Assembly (NCBI GenBank): GCA_009773005.1
Contig: WOUT01000012.1
Span: forward strand, 1-64,000
Origin: Chloroflexota bacterium
GTDB lineage: Bacteria; Chloroflexota; Anaerolineae; Anaerolineales; Anaerolineaceae
DNA: 64,000 nucleotides
Direction of reading: 5' to 3'
Shown: in pieces, positions 33,171 through 42,319 of the stretch
Numbering within the stretch: position 1 is the first letter of the stretch
Layout of the letters: each line of letters opens with the position of its first letter
Program-made: the position numbers and the translations under genes
Notes under the pieces: generated by a model
Database searches by the model: none
What the model was told of the DNA's origin: nothing
What the model saw: only the letters and a program-made list of their open reading frames with translations

Positions 33171-35168
33171 TTATTTATCGGTGCAATAGGATTCTCCAGA
33201 GGGGTATTTTTCGACATTGCAATACACCGGACAATTAGAAGCTGAATAACTCACACAAGGAACAGGAGTTGGAGTGAGCGTAGCTGTTGGGATGTTTACG
33301 TACAAAATATTCAACACCAAAGTATCACCGCTCGGACGCCCGGTGGATGCGCTGACCCAACATTTGACATTCTCGTTCAAGGCAATATAGAACCAATTGC
33401 TATCCGAATTGCGTGCCTCTAATGGGTACTGAATTCCAATTTCTGCAATGCCCGTCAAACCTGAATAGATTGAGTACCCTCTTCGGCAATTTGCTCTTTT
33501 GTCAGGCGTGAAATGTAAGCGTGTGCGGACCGGGGATGGAGTTTCGGTGACGATTGGTTCAATGATGATGGGTTGAAACACCTGGTATTCGGCTTCAAAA
33601 GCGCCGATATCAATTTTGGCGATCCCATCACCGTCGCCATCCAGCGGACTTGGAAATTGACGCTGGTCGGTAAACAGTCCCTGTATTGGCGTACCTGCGT
33701 CGCGTGCCGGGGAACCAGGCAGCAAGGCGTGAGTTTCGGTTGACCCGCCGTTATCTCCCAAATCCCGGATCATTGAGTCAGCCACGATAAACCCAGGGCA
33801 GGTGTCGTCACTCGAAAGACTGGAAAATATCTCCGCAGCAGCAGTAAAATCGCAGTTGTCGTCAGTGTTATATGAGAATAACACATTGGTTAATTTGAGC
33901 GACCCGAAGTGATAAAACAAACCGCCGCCGGTGTTATTAGCTATGGTCAGATTAGTGCCTTCAAAGTAGCCCGGTTGATAACCACCCCCTTCAGCTTTAC
34001 CGTTCCAAATTCCTCCGCCAACAGCGGCACTGTTATTGCTAATGCTCGAATTGATCGCAAAAAACCCATAAATATTCTTATTCGCAAGAAAAGTGCTGTT
34101 TAAGATCCCTCCGCCGGAATTGGAGGCAATATTTTCGGAGATTGTGCTGCTGATGAGGGAGAGATTTGTTTGATTGGAGATGCCTGCTCTCGACACGGCG
34201 GTGTTTCCGGAGAACGTCGACTCAAATACATTAAGACCCGGAACGGTTGAAGAATGAAGCAGGTTTTCAACGTTCTCTACTCCTCCACCTACCTGGGCTG
34301 CGTTTTTCAAGATTTTACTTTGCCCAATCGTGGCGTCATACTCGTTGTAGACTCCCCCACCACCCGCCTCGGCTGTATTGGATTCAATCGTGGATTTAAT
34401 CACATTGAGGGTTGCCTCATTATATATTCCAGCCCCATAGTAGGAACTGTTAGCAAAGATGTGCGACCCCGTAATATCAAGAATGAAGGATGCCGGAAAA
34501 TAACCGTGGTTTTCATCACCGGTGCCAAAGAAGATCCCGCCGCCTTTACCTTCAACTTCGCCGCCTACGCCTGTGTGGTTGTCATGTATGGAAACATTAT
34601 TCAAAATCAATCGAGCGGTATTGATGCTGTAAATCCCTCCGCCTGCCGAATGACCAACATTATTACGAATTTCGACATTAGTCAAAACGACATAAAAACC
34701 GCGTTCCGCGAAAAAACCGCCGCCTTTTCCTATAGCGCCGCCAGTAAGAGTTACGTTTTTCAAATCGAGGTTAAACCCATTCGGTCTGCCTAAACCATCC
34801 AGGGTCAACGGTCTTTTTATCAATTGAGCGTCAATAATCGTATTCGACATTGATTCACCGTATATCTTTAATTCTTTAGTGAGGGTCAACTGTTCAAAGT
34901 ATTTGCCATCAGCGATATGGATGGTATCACCATCTTTAGCGCGCTCAATCGCCGTTGTGATTTTTCGACATGGATTTTTCTGAGTATGGCAAGGGTTCTT
35001 GTCGTCACCCGTGGTACTCACATACCATTGTGTTTTGTCTGCATTCGATTCCGCGGTAAAATCATCGAGCAACTCATCGCAGCTGGTCGTTTGCAGTACA
35101 AGCAATGCCATTACCACCCAGAGTGAAAAATGCCTAATACCAAAAAACAAAAAACCCCATATTTTCAT
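33171..35168 (-). CDS. Secreted right-handed beta-helix repeat protein with C-terminal SH3-like domain
   Basis: The 665-aa exported protein has a signal sequence ending LLVLQTTSC, possibly a lipobox of atypical wording. Residues ~50-480 form parallel beta-helix repeats (NNVSIHDNHTGVGGEVEGKG, NSSISNNSAAVGGGIWNG), as in polymorphic outer-membrane/CSLREA-type surface proteins. The block DLGDNGGSTETHALLPGSPA is the usual beta-helix terminator. An SH3-like domain (~565-620; NSDSNWFYIALNENVKCWV) and a PTATLTPTPVP tail follow. It probably sits on the cell surface and may bind polysaccharide. It has its own promoter. Confidence 0.88.
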   Translation of the reverse strand: MKIWGFLFFGIRHFSLWVVMALLVLQTTSCDELLDDFTAESNADKTQWYVSTTGDDKNPCHTQKNPCRKITTAIERAKDGDTIHIADGKYFEQLTLTKELKIYGESMSNTIIDAQLIKRPLTLDGLGRPNGFNLDLKNVTLTGGAIGKGGGFFAERGFYVVLTNVEIRNNVGHSAGGGIYSINTARLILNNVSIHDNHTGVGGEVEGKGGGIFFGTGDENHGYFPASFILDITGSHIFANSSYYGAGIYNEATLNVIKSTIESNTAEAGGGGVYNEYDATIGQSKILKNAAQVGGGVENVENLLHSSTVPGLNVFESTFSGNTAVSRAGISNQTNLSLISSTISENIASNSGGGILNSTFLANKNIYGFFAINSSISNNSAAVGGGIWNGKAEGGGYQPGYFEGTNLTIANNTGGGLFYHFGSLKLTNVLFSYNTDDNCDFTAAAEIFSSLSSDDTCPGFIVADSMIRDLGDNGGSTETHALLPGSPARDAGTPIQGLFTDQRQFPSPLDGDGDGIAKIDIGAFEAEYQVFQPIIIEPIVTETPSPVRTRLHFTPDKRANCRRGYSIYSGLTGIAEIGIQYPLEARNSDSNWFYIALNENVKCWVSASTGRPSGDTLVLNILYVNIPTATLTPTPVPCVSYSASNCPVYCNVEKYPSGESYCTDK

Positions 35169-35235
35169 GATTTTCTCCTTGAGAAATACCCCTCAACAAT
35201 GGAACAGCAAAGAAAAAAGGGCTTTAGATTAACTC

Positions 35236-35264
35236 AGTATAGAACTATCCTGTTGACTATGCAA
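35236..35264 (-). promoter_or_regulatory. Promoter of the beta-helix protein gene
   Basis: Minus strand TTGCAT, 17-base spacer, TATACT. The gene starts about 60 bases downstream. Confidence 0.6.
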
Positions 35265-35306
35265 TTATGAAATTTCGGATGAAATTCACCGTTAGTTATC
35301 TTCTTA

Positions 35307-37616
35307 TCAACGGCTTGCTTGCACCCAATACTCCACCCCGTCAGAGGTTAGAGATACTCTTGTTGACTCATCTACACCAATTGAATTAACAAAAGGAGAA
35401 AGGGTTGGACTATTCCACAGAATAACGGCGGGGTTGAGCTGCAGCCAGACGCGCGGCGGGATGTAGCTGATATCATCAGGGGTGAGAACCAGGGCAGTCA
35501 AAGTTTGCATTGATTCTGGCGCAGACTCTTTGATCAGGGCATAATCCACCCCGTTGGGAATCAATAGTTTAATGTTTTTGTGTTCCAGTAGTAATGCTGT
35601 CCCGTTGGCGTTCTCGGCAACAAGCGTCAGGGTAACCCCTGGGCCAATCTCGACCGTTTCTCCGGAGGTCAATTTATCGAGAGCGATATTTTCTGGAAGT
35701 ATGACCGGGAACTTAGTGTTTGTCGCCCGGTAAATAGCAGGAGCCAGAAGCACTTCATTGACTGGCAACCTTGCAGATAATTGCGATAACTCGTCTGCAC
35801 TGGAGCGGTCGGTCAGGAGGACGGAGTCAAGGCGGTAATCCCACGGAGTGAGATCCCGGCTGAGGGCAGCTGATAACTCATTCACGCTGCCGCGCGGATC
35901 GAACACGACGGTTTTTCCGCCCGGGGTTTGGAGAAACAACGTGGCATCCTCTCCAGTACGCAGCAAGGTTACGTGCAGATTCCCGTCAGGACGGTGTAAG
36001 TAGATTGACCAGACTGTTACAGAGCCACAAAGCAGCAACACGCAGAGCCAGACCAATCTGCTTGAGCCTAATAATTTCTTGAAATAATTGTGAAAGATAA
36101 ACAATAACAAAAACAAAATAAACCCAATCAATATCCAAATTGAGAACGAAGGATGGATGGTCAATACGCCTCCTTTTATTTTTGCCAGTAATTGCACGAC
36201 CCGGTTGGTGTACGCCAAAAGAGGCCAAACAAACACACCGAGCGCCTCGCCCGCCATTGGCAGGATCATCCCTGCGATTGTAGTGATGCCGCCTAAAACA
36301 AGTACTGCGGGCTGCGCCGGGATCACCAGCGGATTTGCGATGAGGGAGCTGATCGAGAGACGACCAAATTGGAGCACAATCACTGGCAGGGTGGCGATTT
36401 GTGCCGCGAAGGTAAAGAGAAGATATTCACTTAATGGTGAGGATATTTTGACTGCAGTCTCCTCTGGCAGGTGTTTGGCAAGGCGATCTTGCGCCCAGGT
36501 TTGTAATGGCTGGGCAAAGACAACCAAACCAAAAGTTGCCATGAAGGAGAGTTGAAAACTAACATCCCACAAGAGCAGAGGATTGAACAGGCACATCACT
36601 GCTGCGGTGAAGCCCAATGCGTTCAAGCCAGATTGTTTCCGACCGATCAGATGCCCCCCAAAGGCTATCACAGCCATTACCGCTGCCCTAATCACTGAGG
36701 CAGAGCCATCCACGAAGATTGTGTAAATAAAGATTGCGATGGCTGCGAGCAAAACAGCCCAATAACGGTTGAATACCCGGGTGAACATCCAAAGAAAGAG
36801 ACTTGCGAGAACAGCCATATTGAACCCGGAGATCGCGATAATATGTGAAGTGCCTGTGTCGCGATATGCCTGGGCGAGACTTTTTGGCAAATCATTGTCC
36901 ATCCCAAGCAGTATTCCAGCCAGCAACCCGGATTCTGGCTGCGGAAAAATGGAGAATATCGTTTTCCAGGCGGATTCGCGGAGGTTGATCAAGGTTCGGC
37001 GAAACTGGCTTCCCATACCGCTGCCCACTTGTCGAAGATGCTGAGGATAATAGATCACGGTATGGATGTTTTGACGGGCTAAATACTCTTTATAAGAAAA
37101 ATCCTGATTCTCTGAGGGCGTTGACAGTTTCGCAGTGAACTGTAACAGGTCGCCGTATTCCCATTTGGCTCCGGAGTACATTCGTACCTGCGCAACCCCG
37201 TTTACTTTATTAATCGCGTTTATCCAATCAGGGGTGAATTGGTCATTGATCTCAACTGCGGTCATTTGGTATACAACAAAAGTTTCTCGCCTGTCAGGCG
37301 GAGCGGACACCCAGGCGGTGATGGTGTATTCCCCTTTATTGTTGTACCACGCTAGATCATCGCCATTCCACACCGGAATGTTTATTTCAAGGCGTAGCGC
37401 TCCTAGTGCCAGAAAAAGGAGTAACATTCCAGGCGGAACAGGTGTTTTATTTCGTAAGGATATCCATATCTTGGGTTTCTTCTGCGAAAAGTGGTCAAGC
37501 AGGCTAAAACCTAGAAAAAGGACAGCAAGGATTTGCCATGCCCACGATGGCAAAGAAGCGTATCTTCCCAAAAGTATGCCTGCTATGAAAGCTGCTGAAA
37601 CCCAGAGAAGCGGCAA
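35307..37616 (-). CDS. comEC: ComEC/Rec2-family DNA-uptake channel protein
   Basis: The 769-aa protein moves single-stranded DNA across the inner membrane during transformation. An N-terminal DUF4131 segment (~1-190) is followed by the Competence domain: GILLGMDNDLPKSLAQAYRD, GTSHIIAISGFNMAVL and DGSASVIRAAVMA. The C-terminal ~200 residues are a metallo-beta-lactamase-like fold in which the usual HxHxDH is not evident (VLLTDRSSADELSQL), so the nuclease may be inactive. It is the last gene of the long minus-strand run, 17 bases after the NnrU-like gene. comEA is absent. Confidence 0.9.
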   Translation of the reverse strand: MPLLWVSAAFIAGILLGRYASLPSWAWQILAVLFLGFSLLDHFSQKKPKIWISLRNKTPVPPGMLLLFLALGALRLEINIPVWNGDDLAWYNNKGEYTITAWVSAPPDRRETFVVYQMTAVEINDQFTPDWINAINKVNGVAQVRMYSGAKWEYGDLLQFTAKLSTPSENQDFSYKEYLARQNIHTVIYYPQHLRQVGSGMGSQFRRTLINLRESAWKTIFSIFPQPESGLLAGILLGMDNDLPKSLAQAYRDTGTSHIIAISGFNMAVLASLFLWMFTRVFNRYWAVLLAAIAIFIYTIFVDGSASVIRAAVMAVIAFGGHLIGRKQSGLNALGFTAAVMCLFNPLLLWDVSFQLSFMATFGLVVFAQPLQTWAQDRLAKHLPEETAVKISSPLSEYLLFTFAAQIATLPVIVLQFGRLSISSLIANPLVIPAQPAVLVLGGITTIAGMILPMAGEALGVFVWPLLAYTNRVVQLLAKIKGGVLTIHPSFSIWILIGFILFLLLFIFHNYFKKLLGSSRLVWLCVLLLCGSVTVWSIYLHRPDGNLHVTLLRTGEDATLFLQTPGGKTVVFDPRGSVNELSAALSRDLTPWDYRLDSVLLTDRSSADELSQLSARLPVNEVLLAPAIYRATNTKFPVILPENIALDKLTSGETVEIGPGVTLTLVAENANGTALLLEHKNIKLLIPNGVDYALIKESAPESMQTLTALVLTPDDISYIPPRVWLQLNPAVILWNSPTLSPFVNSIGVDESTRVSLTSDGVEYWVQASR

Positions 37617-37633
37617 TGGTCACCTGATGATTA

Positions 37634-38236
37634 TTACTTTAGTTTGATGGGAATGATCCAGGGGGTATTCTTTTGATACTCAAGATATTCCTGCCCGAAC
37701 TCAATCACCAGCCTGCGTTCTTCATACAACGAGCCAATCAGAGTGTAAATCGTCACTCCAATTACAAAAGCAAACATGTTCCAACTTATCACCGGGAAGA
37801 GCCACAAGATGACAAAGGTAAAGAAATAGATCGGGTGGCGCATCCAGGCATAAAAGCCAGTGGTCTTTAATTTTGATTTTTGGGGTACTGGGTTAGATCT
37901 GAAAAGAACATCAAGACCCACAAAGGAAAGCACCCCTGTTCCTGCCAGACTGAGAAGCAAGCAAATACCCGCTGCAAGCTGTACGAGAAGCGTCAGGTAT
38001 ACCCAGGGTACCGGGATTGTGTAAAGGCGCGCGTCTGGCAGTAGAAAGATCAGGGCAGTATATAAGGGTGTTGAAAGGCAAGCTACAACCACATAAAAGA
38101 ACCGGTAATACTTTCGTCCATTTTCGCCAAACCAACGGACAGCTAATTTTTTCGCGGTCAAGGATGCCAATATGGAATGAAGCAACCCATAGATCGCGCC
38201 CGCGCCCAGAATCCACCAGAAGCCAGTCAAGTTCAT
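37634..38236 (-). CDS. NnrU/isoprenylcysteine methyltransferase-like membrane protein
   Basis: The 200-aa protein with about five helices has the ICMT-like C-terminal catalytic block: GFYAWMRHPIYFFTFVI followed by GSLYEERRLVIEFGQEYLEY. This RHP...EER pattern binds SAM in phospholipid and isoprenylcysteine methyltransferases. The N-terminus resembles NnrU. The methyl acceptor is unknown. It is the penultimate gene of the run, 34 bases from the MBOAT gene. Confidence 0.82.
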   Translation of the reverse strand: MNLTGFWWILGAGAIYGLLHSILASLTAKKLAVRWFGENGRKYYRFFYVVVACLSTPLYTALIFLLPDARLYTIPVPWVYLTLLVQLAAGICLLLSLAGTGVLSFVGLDVLFRSNPVPQKSKLKTTGFYAWMRHPIYFFTFVILWLFPVISWNMFAFVIGVTIYTLIGSLYEERRLVIEFGQEYLEYQKNTPWIIPIKLK

Positions 38237-38270
38237 CCACTCACCTTATAACCTTTCGCTTAATTCAAAA

Positions 38271-39752
38271 CTAGAATCCTTGGTAAACAAAAGGCGTTGT
38301 AGCATCGGCAAAAATCGAAAACAGGGCAAACGAAAATAATACTACTAAAAACACAATCTGAATCACTTGCTGGAATGAACGCAATTCTTTTTCACTGCCT
38401 TTATGATTTACCAGAATATCATATCCGATTGCGGCGCTTAGCACCAGAAGCAAAAATGGGTTCGGCAGGTTCAACGGACTCCAAGAGAGGAATTCGGTAT
38501 CTCCCATTACGTAACGACGAAAGAGAAAATAATCCGGTTTCACCCATTTGAATAAACCCGTCAAATAGGATAATGCGACAGGAATGTCCATTCGAAATGG
38601 AATCCAGGCGAGTGTGGTTAAGGTGAAGGTTAAAGCAATCCCAAGGTTTTGCTGCCAGCGGGGCTGCTCTTCGAAGGGAACGAAAGGCCTAAATAACCCG
38701 GAAAAACGTTCGAATATTAAATAAAGACCATGCAATCCGCCCCACGCTACTAATCCCCAAGAAAGACCATGCCAAAGACCACTCACGAGAAGGGTCACAA
38801 CGGGAGGAACAACCAAATTCCAGAAATTATTACGCTCGGTGTAATGGCGCATCAGAGATCGTGATAACGGGAAGAAGATATAATCCCGCAGCCAGGTTGA
38901 GAGACTGATGTGCCAGCGGTTCCAGAATTCGGTGAAATTACGGGAAAGATACGGAAGGTTAAAATTGTTAGCCAATTCAATGCCAAACCACAAACTCACC
39001 CCACGAACGATGCTGGTGTAACCGGCGAAATCATTAAAAAGAGCAAGGGCATATGCTAAAAGCCAGAAAAACAAATGTTGCCCTGCATAATTTTGCGGCG
39101 TGATAAAAGCATTTTCCGGGATCATTCCAAATAATGGATCGGCAAATACCATTTTTCTAAAGAGTCCTGTCAGGATCAAAGAAAGACTTCGCTGCGCTAA
39201 AACCCGATCAAACAGGATTGGGGCATCAAGCCGCGGTAGGAAGAGCCGCGCTCGTTCGATTGGGCCTGATAATAATTTGGGAAAGTAGAGGACATAAACC
39301 CCGAACTTGATTAGATCACGTTCGGCCTTTAATCGCTGGTTGGAAATATCTATCAGATATGAAATTACCTGTACAACTAGGAAGGATAGACCCACAGGCA
39401 CTAAAAATGAAAGAGCCCCACCGGCGCTCATCCATCCATTTTTTAATAATAAACTCTCAAGACCGGGTAAATAAAACTTTTGATATTTAAATAATAAAAG
39501 GAAGAAAATATTAAATGCGATTCCTGTAATTACCCATTTTCGAGGGTGTACTGCGGTTTCTGCCTTGATTCCTATTGAATAATTGATCAGGGCAAAAACT
39601 ACCAACACGAGCAAGAATTCATATGACCATGTGGCAATAAATCCAGCTGAGAGAATAAGCAACCAATAATTGCGCAATTTTTTTGGCAGGACTCGATAAA
39701 CATATGCCGCCAGGATTGCCAAAACAAAAAAAAGGAATGAACTGATCGTCAT
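38271..39752 (-). CDS. MBOAT-family O-acyltransferase (AlgI/DltB-like)
   Basis: Starting at the ATG at 39752, which overlaps the upstream stop by four bases, gives 493 aa. The AlgI-type core is clear: FPKLLSGPIERARLFLP, FWNRWHISLSTWLRDYIFFP, and the catalytic-histidine segment LVSGLWHGLSWGLVAWGGLH. Such proteins pass an acyl group across the membrane to an extracytoplasmic polymer. The SGNH-like partner encoded just upstream is the usual second component. Confidence 0.93.
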   Translation of the reverse strand: MTISSFLFFVLAILAAYVYRVLPKKLRNYWLLILSAGFIATWSYEFLLVLVVFALINYSIGIKAETAVHPRKWVITGIAFNIFFLLLFKYQKFYLPGLESLLLKNGWMSAGGALSFLVPVGLSFLVVQVISYLIDISNQRLKAERDLIKFGVYVLYFPKLLSGPIERARLFLPRLDAPILFDRVLAQRSLSLILTGLFRKMVFADPLFGMIPENAFITPQNYAGQHLFFWLLAYALALFNDFAGYTSIVRGVSLWFGIELANNFNLPYLSRNFTEFWNRWHISLSTWLRDYIFFPLSRSLMRHYTERNNFWNLVVPPVVTLLVSGLWHGLSWGLVAWGGLHGLYLIFERFSGLFRPFVPFEEQPRWQQNLGIALTFTLTTLAWIPFRMDIPVALSYLTGLFKWVKPDYFLFRRYVMGDTEFLSWSPLNLPNPFLLLVLSAAIGYDILVNHKGSEKELRSFQQVIQIVFLVVLFSFALFSIFADATTPFVYQGF

Positions 39753-40855
39753 CGTAGAGGAAAATCCAGACACTTATGCTCTTGCAAGCACATAGATGAA
39801 AATTTTCCCGCCAGAAGTTTTGAAAAAATATCTGCTCCTTGAATATTTAAGTGAAGCCGGTCTGCCCTTCCATCCAGAGGGATGAGATCTGGATCTACAG
39901 GTGGCACAAAAAACCCCCCATAGTCGATTACGATCTTACTGATTTCTTTAAGGTAATCCTGGTGGACAGTTTCTCCACCAAAGTAATCATAAAAAGTGAA
40001 ATACACAGGTATTTCACTAACAAACACATTGGTTTGGAACTCTTGTTTGGAAAGAATCGTATGTAAATCACTCACTCGTTGAGGGTCGATCGTGAAATTC
40101 TGAAAGAGTTCAAAGAAAGGTTTGTCTGCCGGAGAGCTGGGGTCTGGACGCACATCAATGTCTTGACGGGTGCGTGTCTCAGGCTCATATCCATTTGGTT
40201 GCGTGATCTTTACTCTGCGGAGGTTTAGCACATAATTATCCAAAAAATCAGATCGCGTCCAACCCCGAAATGGCAGAAGCATCTGAATCGCAGTTGATCG
40301 ATCAATAAACCAACCCTTGATGTTTTGTTTCCCTAATCGATACATCAGCCAATCATTAGACAAAAAAGTTTCTTCTTCTTTTAATCCGTTCATGGCAACG
40401 TAATCCCGCATTTCGGTAAAATAGATGAGCGTTTTGGGTTGGTAAGTTTCTACCAACAGTTGTACGAGGGAAGAGTTTGGCGCCACTGTCAGCCCCTCAA
40501 CGCCAAAATTAAAAACACGAAGATCAGCACCAGTTACTTGTTGATATTCTTCTGCAAAAACCTCAGGGTCTATCCCCGTATTTACCATTGAGTTACCCAA
40601 CAAGATAACATCCACCCCGTCGTTTTCAAGAACATAGTCCTGCAGTTTGAACCATTTGATTTCGAATTGGGCATGATAATTTCCAACTGATCGCATGGCA
40701 AGTCGGTTTTGGATCGATGCAATTCTGGAGAGAGATTCTGTTAGAACCAACAAACCAGCCAGGATCAATAAACTAATCCAAAGCGAAGTGAATAAAGTGA
40801 AGCGCCGGGGTTTCTGCGCCTCAATATTCTCAGCTATATTCGGGGATTTGGTCAT
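39749..40855 (-). CDS. Membrane-anchored SGNH-hydrolase-like protein, partner of MBOAT
   Basis: Starting at MTKSPNIAENIEAQ (ATG 40855) gives 368 aa; the track's upstream extension overlaps plsC. One N-terminal membrane helix (SLWISLLILAGLLVL) is followed by an extracytoplasmic domain with block I VDVILLGNSMVNTG and a late DRLHLNIQGADIF. These correspond to the Ser and Asp-x-x-His positions of SGNH/GDSL enzymes, although GNSM is a variant. It probably completes acyl transfer to a glycan with the MBOAT protein, with which it overlaps. Confidence 0.78.
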   Translation of the reverse strand: MTKSPNIAENIEAQKPRRFTLFTSLWISLLILAGLLVLTESLSRIASIQNRLAMRSVGNYHAQFEIKWFKLQDYVLENDGVDVILLGNSMVNTGIDPEVFAEEYQQVTGADLRVFNFGVEGLTVAPNSSLVQLLVETYQPKTLIYFTEMRDYVAMNGLKEEETFLSNDWLMYRLGKQNIKGWFIDRSTAIQMLLPFRGWTRSDFLDNYVLNLRRVKITQPNGYEPETRTRQDIDVRPDPSSPADKPFFELFQNFTIDPQRVSDLHTILSKQEFQTNVFVSEIPVYFTFYDYFGGETVHQDYLKEISKIVIDYGGFFVPPVDPDLIPLDGRADRLHLNIQGADIFSKLLAGKFSSMCLQEHKCLDFPLR

Positions 40856-40860
40856 TACGG

Positions 40861-41553
40861 TTAAAGCGGAGAAACCGTGGTATTTTGCGAGCGGCTTTCT
40901 GCCAACAACTCTTTCAATCTTGGATGGTTGGCATAAAATCCGTGGTATTTTTCGGGCAGCATCACCGCAATCTGGCACATGATCTCGTCAGTCAGAAGTT
41001 GTAACTGTCCCTCGCGGTTATTGCGGTCAAGTTTTGGCGCAGGGATAAGAGTGCCAAATTCTGCAGTTATATGAGGTTTCTGAAAACGCAAAATTTTCCT
41101 AAACGATTCTTCTGTGCCGGTCAGCGCCACAGGTAAAATGGGAACGCCTGCCCGCAGAGCAAGCAGCACGGTTCCAGGCTTGCCCTCACGTAGTTGAGCA
41201 TTCTCACTTCTTGTTCCCTCGGGGGCAATGCCAACCGCCTTGCCTTTATTGAGCGCTTCTACAGCCTGCCTGAAGGCGCCGAAATCCGCCGTTTCGCGAT
41301 CTAACCAGATGCCTTGGGCGGTGATGATAAACCAGCGGATCAACGGATACTTTAAGTATTTTGTGGTGACTAGGGCGGTCATATCCGGCCTGTTGGGGGT
41401 TAGAAACAATACAGGAATATCCATGCGGCTGATGTGATTGGTTGCGATCAACAAACCACCAGTCAAAGGGATATTCTCTACACCCTTAAATCCTGTGACT
41501 GTCAGCCTTCTTAGTAACCAGCAGATGATTCTTCTTAATTTATGCGGTTTCAT
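40861..41553 (-). CDS. 1-acyl-sn-glycerol-3-phosphate acyltransferase (PlsC-like)
   Basis: The 230-aa acyltransferase has the HX4D motif in ATNHISRMDIPVLF and the substrate loop GIAPEGTRSENAQ. It would acylate lysophosphatidate or a related acceptor at the inner face of the membrane. It lies five bases before the SGNH gene and 54 bases after DedA. It could serve general phospholipid synthesis or the acylation module beside it. Confidence 0.9.
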   Translation of the reverse strand: MKPHKLRRIICWLLRRLTVTGFKGVENIPLTGGLLIATNHISRMDIPVLFLTPNRPDMTALVTTKYLKYPLIRWFIITAQGIWLDRETADFGAFRQAVEALNKGKAVGIAPEGTRSENAQLREGKPGTVLLALRAGVPILPVALTGTEESFRKILRFQKPHITAEFGTLIPAPKLDRNNREGQLQLLTDEIMCQIAVMLPEKYHGFYANHPRLKELLAESRSQNTTVSPL

Positions 41554-41607
41554 AAATCCTATCGTCCTTTTTTATCTTGGTAAGGTCAATAGTAAACAGT
41601 CAATCTG

Positions 41608-42279
41608 TTATTCTCTGATTTCAACTTCTTCCAATTTTGGGTGCTTTTTCCGATTTTTTATCCACTCTATAAAGATTGGAACAACAGAAATGAGAATGAT
41701 GGCGATCACAACGAGAGAAAAATTTTCTTGTACGATTTTATTGCTACCAAAGAAGTAACCGGCAAATAGAAAAACAGCCGGCCATACAATGCCGCCAATT
41801 ACGTTGTATGAAATGAAGTAACCATAACGCATCTTACCAACGCCAGCCACGAATGGAGCAAATGTGCGGATGATTGGGATGAAGCGCGCCAGAAAGATGG
41901 TTTTACCGCCATGTTTTTCATAGAAAGCATGCGTGCGGTCAAGGTATTCTTTTTTAAACCAACGGCTCTTTTGACTGAAAACTTTAGGGCCAACGAATCG
42001 TCCAATCCAGTAGTTCGCGGTATCCCCGGCGATTGCTGCGATAACCAACAATATATAGAGAAGAAAAATATTTAACGGGCTTCCACTTTGAGCTGCCAAA
42101 GCCCCTGCTGCAAACAAGAGAGAGTCCCCCGGCAAGAAAGGCGTGACCACCAGACCCGTTTCGATGAAAATGATCACGAAAAGAATCGCGTAAGTCCACA
42201 ACCCAAAACTGTTAATAATTTCTGTCAAGTGCACATCAATGTGCAGAATGAAGTCGATGACAAATTTAATAATATCCAT
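41608..42279 (-). CDS. DedA-family membrane protein
   Basis: The 223-aa protein is typical DedA/SNARE-associated: ETGLVVTPFLPGDSLLFAAG at the N-terminus, the KKEYLDRTHAFYEKHGGKTI segment and FLARFIPIIRTFAPFVAGV. DedA proteins flip or recycle lipid carriers such as undecaprenyl phosphate and phosphatidylethanolamine. It is in the envelope block of the long run. Confidence 0.94.
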   Translation of the reverse strand: MDIIKFVIDFILHIDVHLTEIINSFGLWTYAILFVIIFIETGLVVTPFLPGDSLLFAAGALAAQSGSPLNIFLLYILLVIAAIAGDTANYWIGRFVGPKVFSQKSRWFKKEYLDRTHAFYEKHGGKTIFLARFIPIIRTFAPFVAGVGKMRYGYFISYNVIGGIVWPAVFLFAGYFFGSNKIVQENFSLVVIAIILISVVPIFIEWIKNRKKHPKLEEVEIRE

Positions 42280-42319
42280 TGAACACCTGTTGATTGAAAT
42301 TTTATACAGCCGTATTATT

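Noticed and set aside
34254-34793. 179-aa plus-strand ORF
   Set aside because: Antisense to the beta-helix repeat protein, whose repeat pattern is unmistakable on the minus strand.
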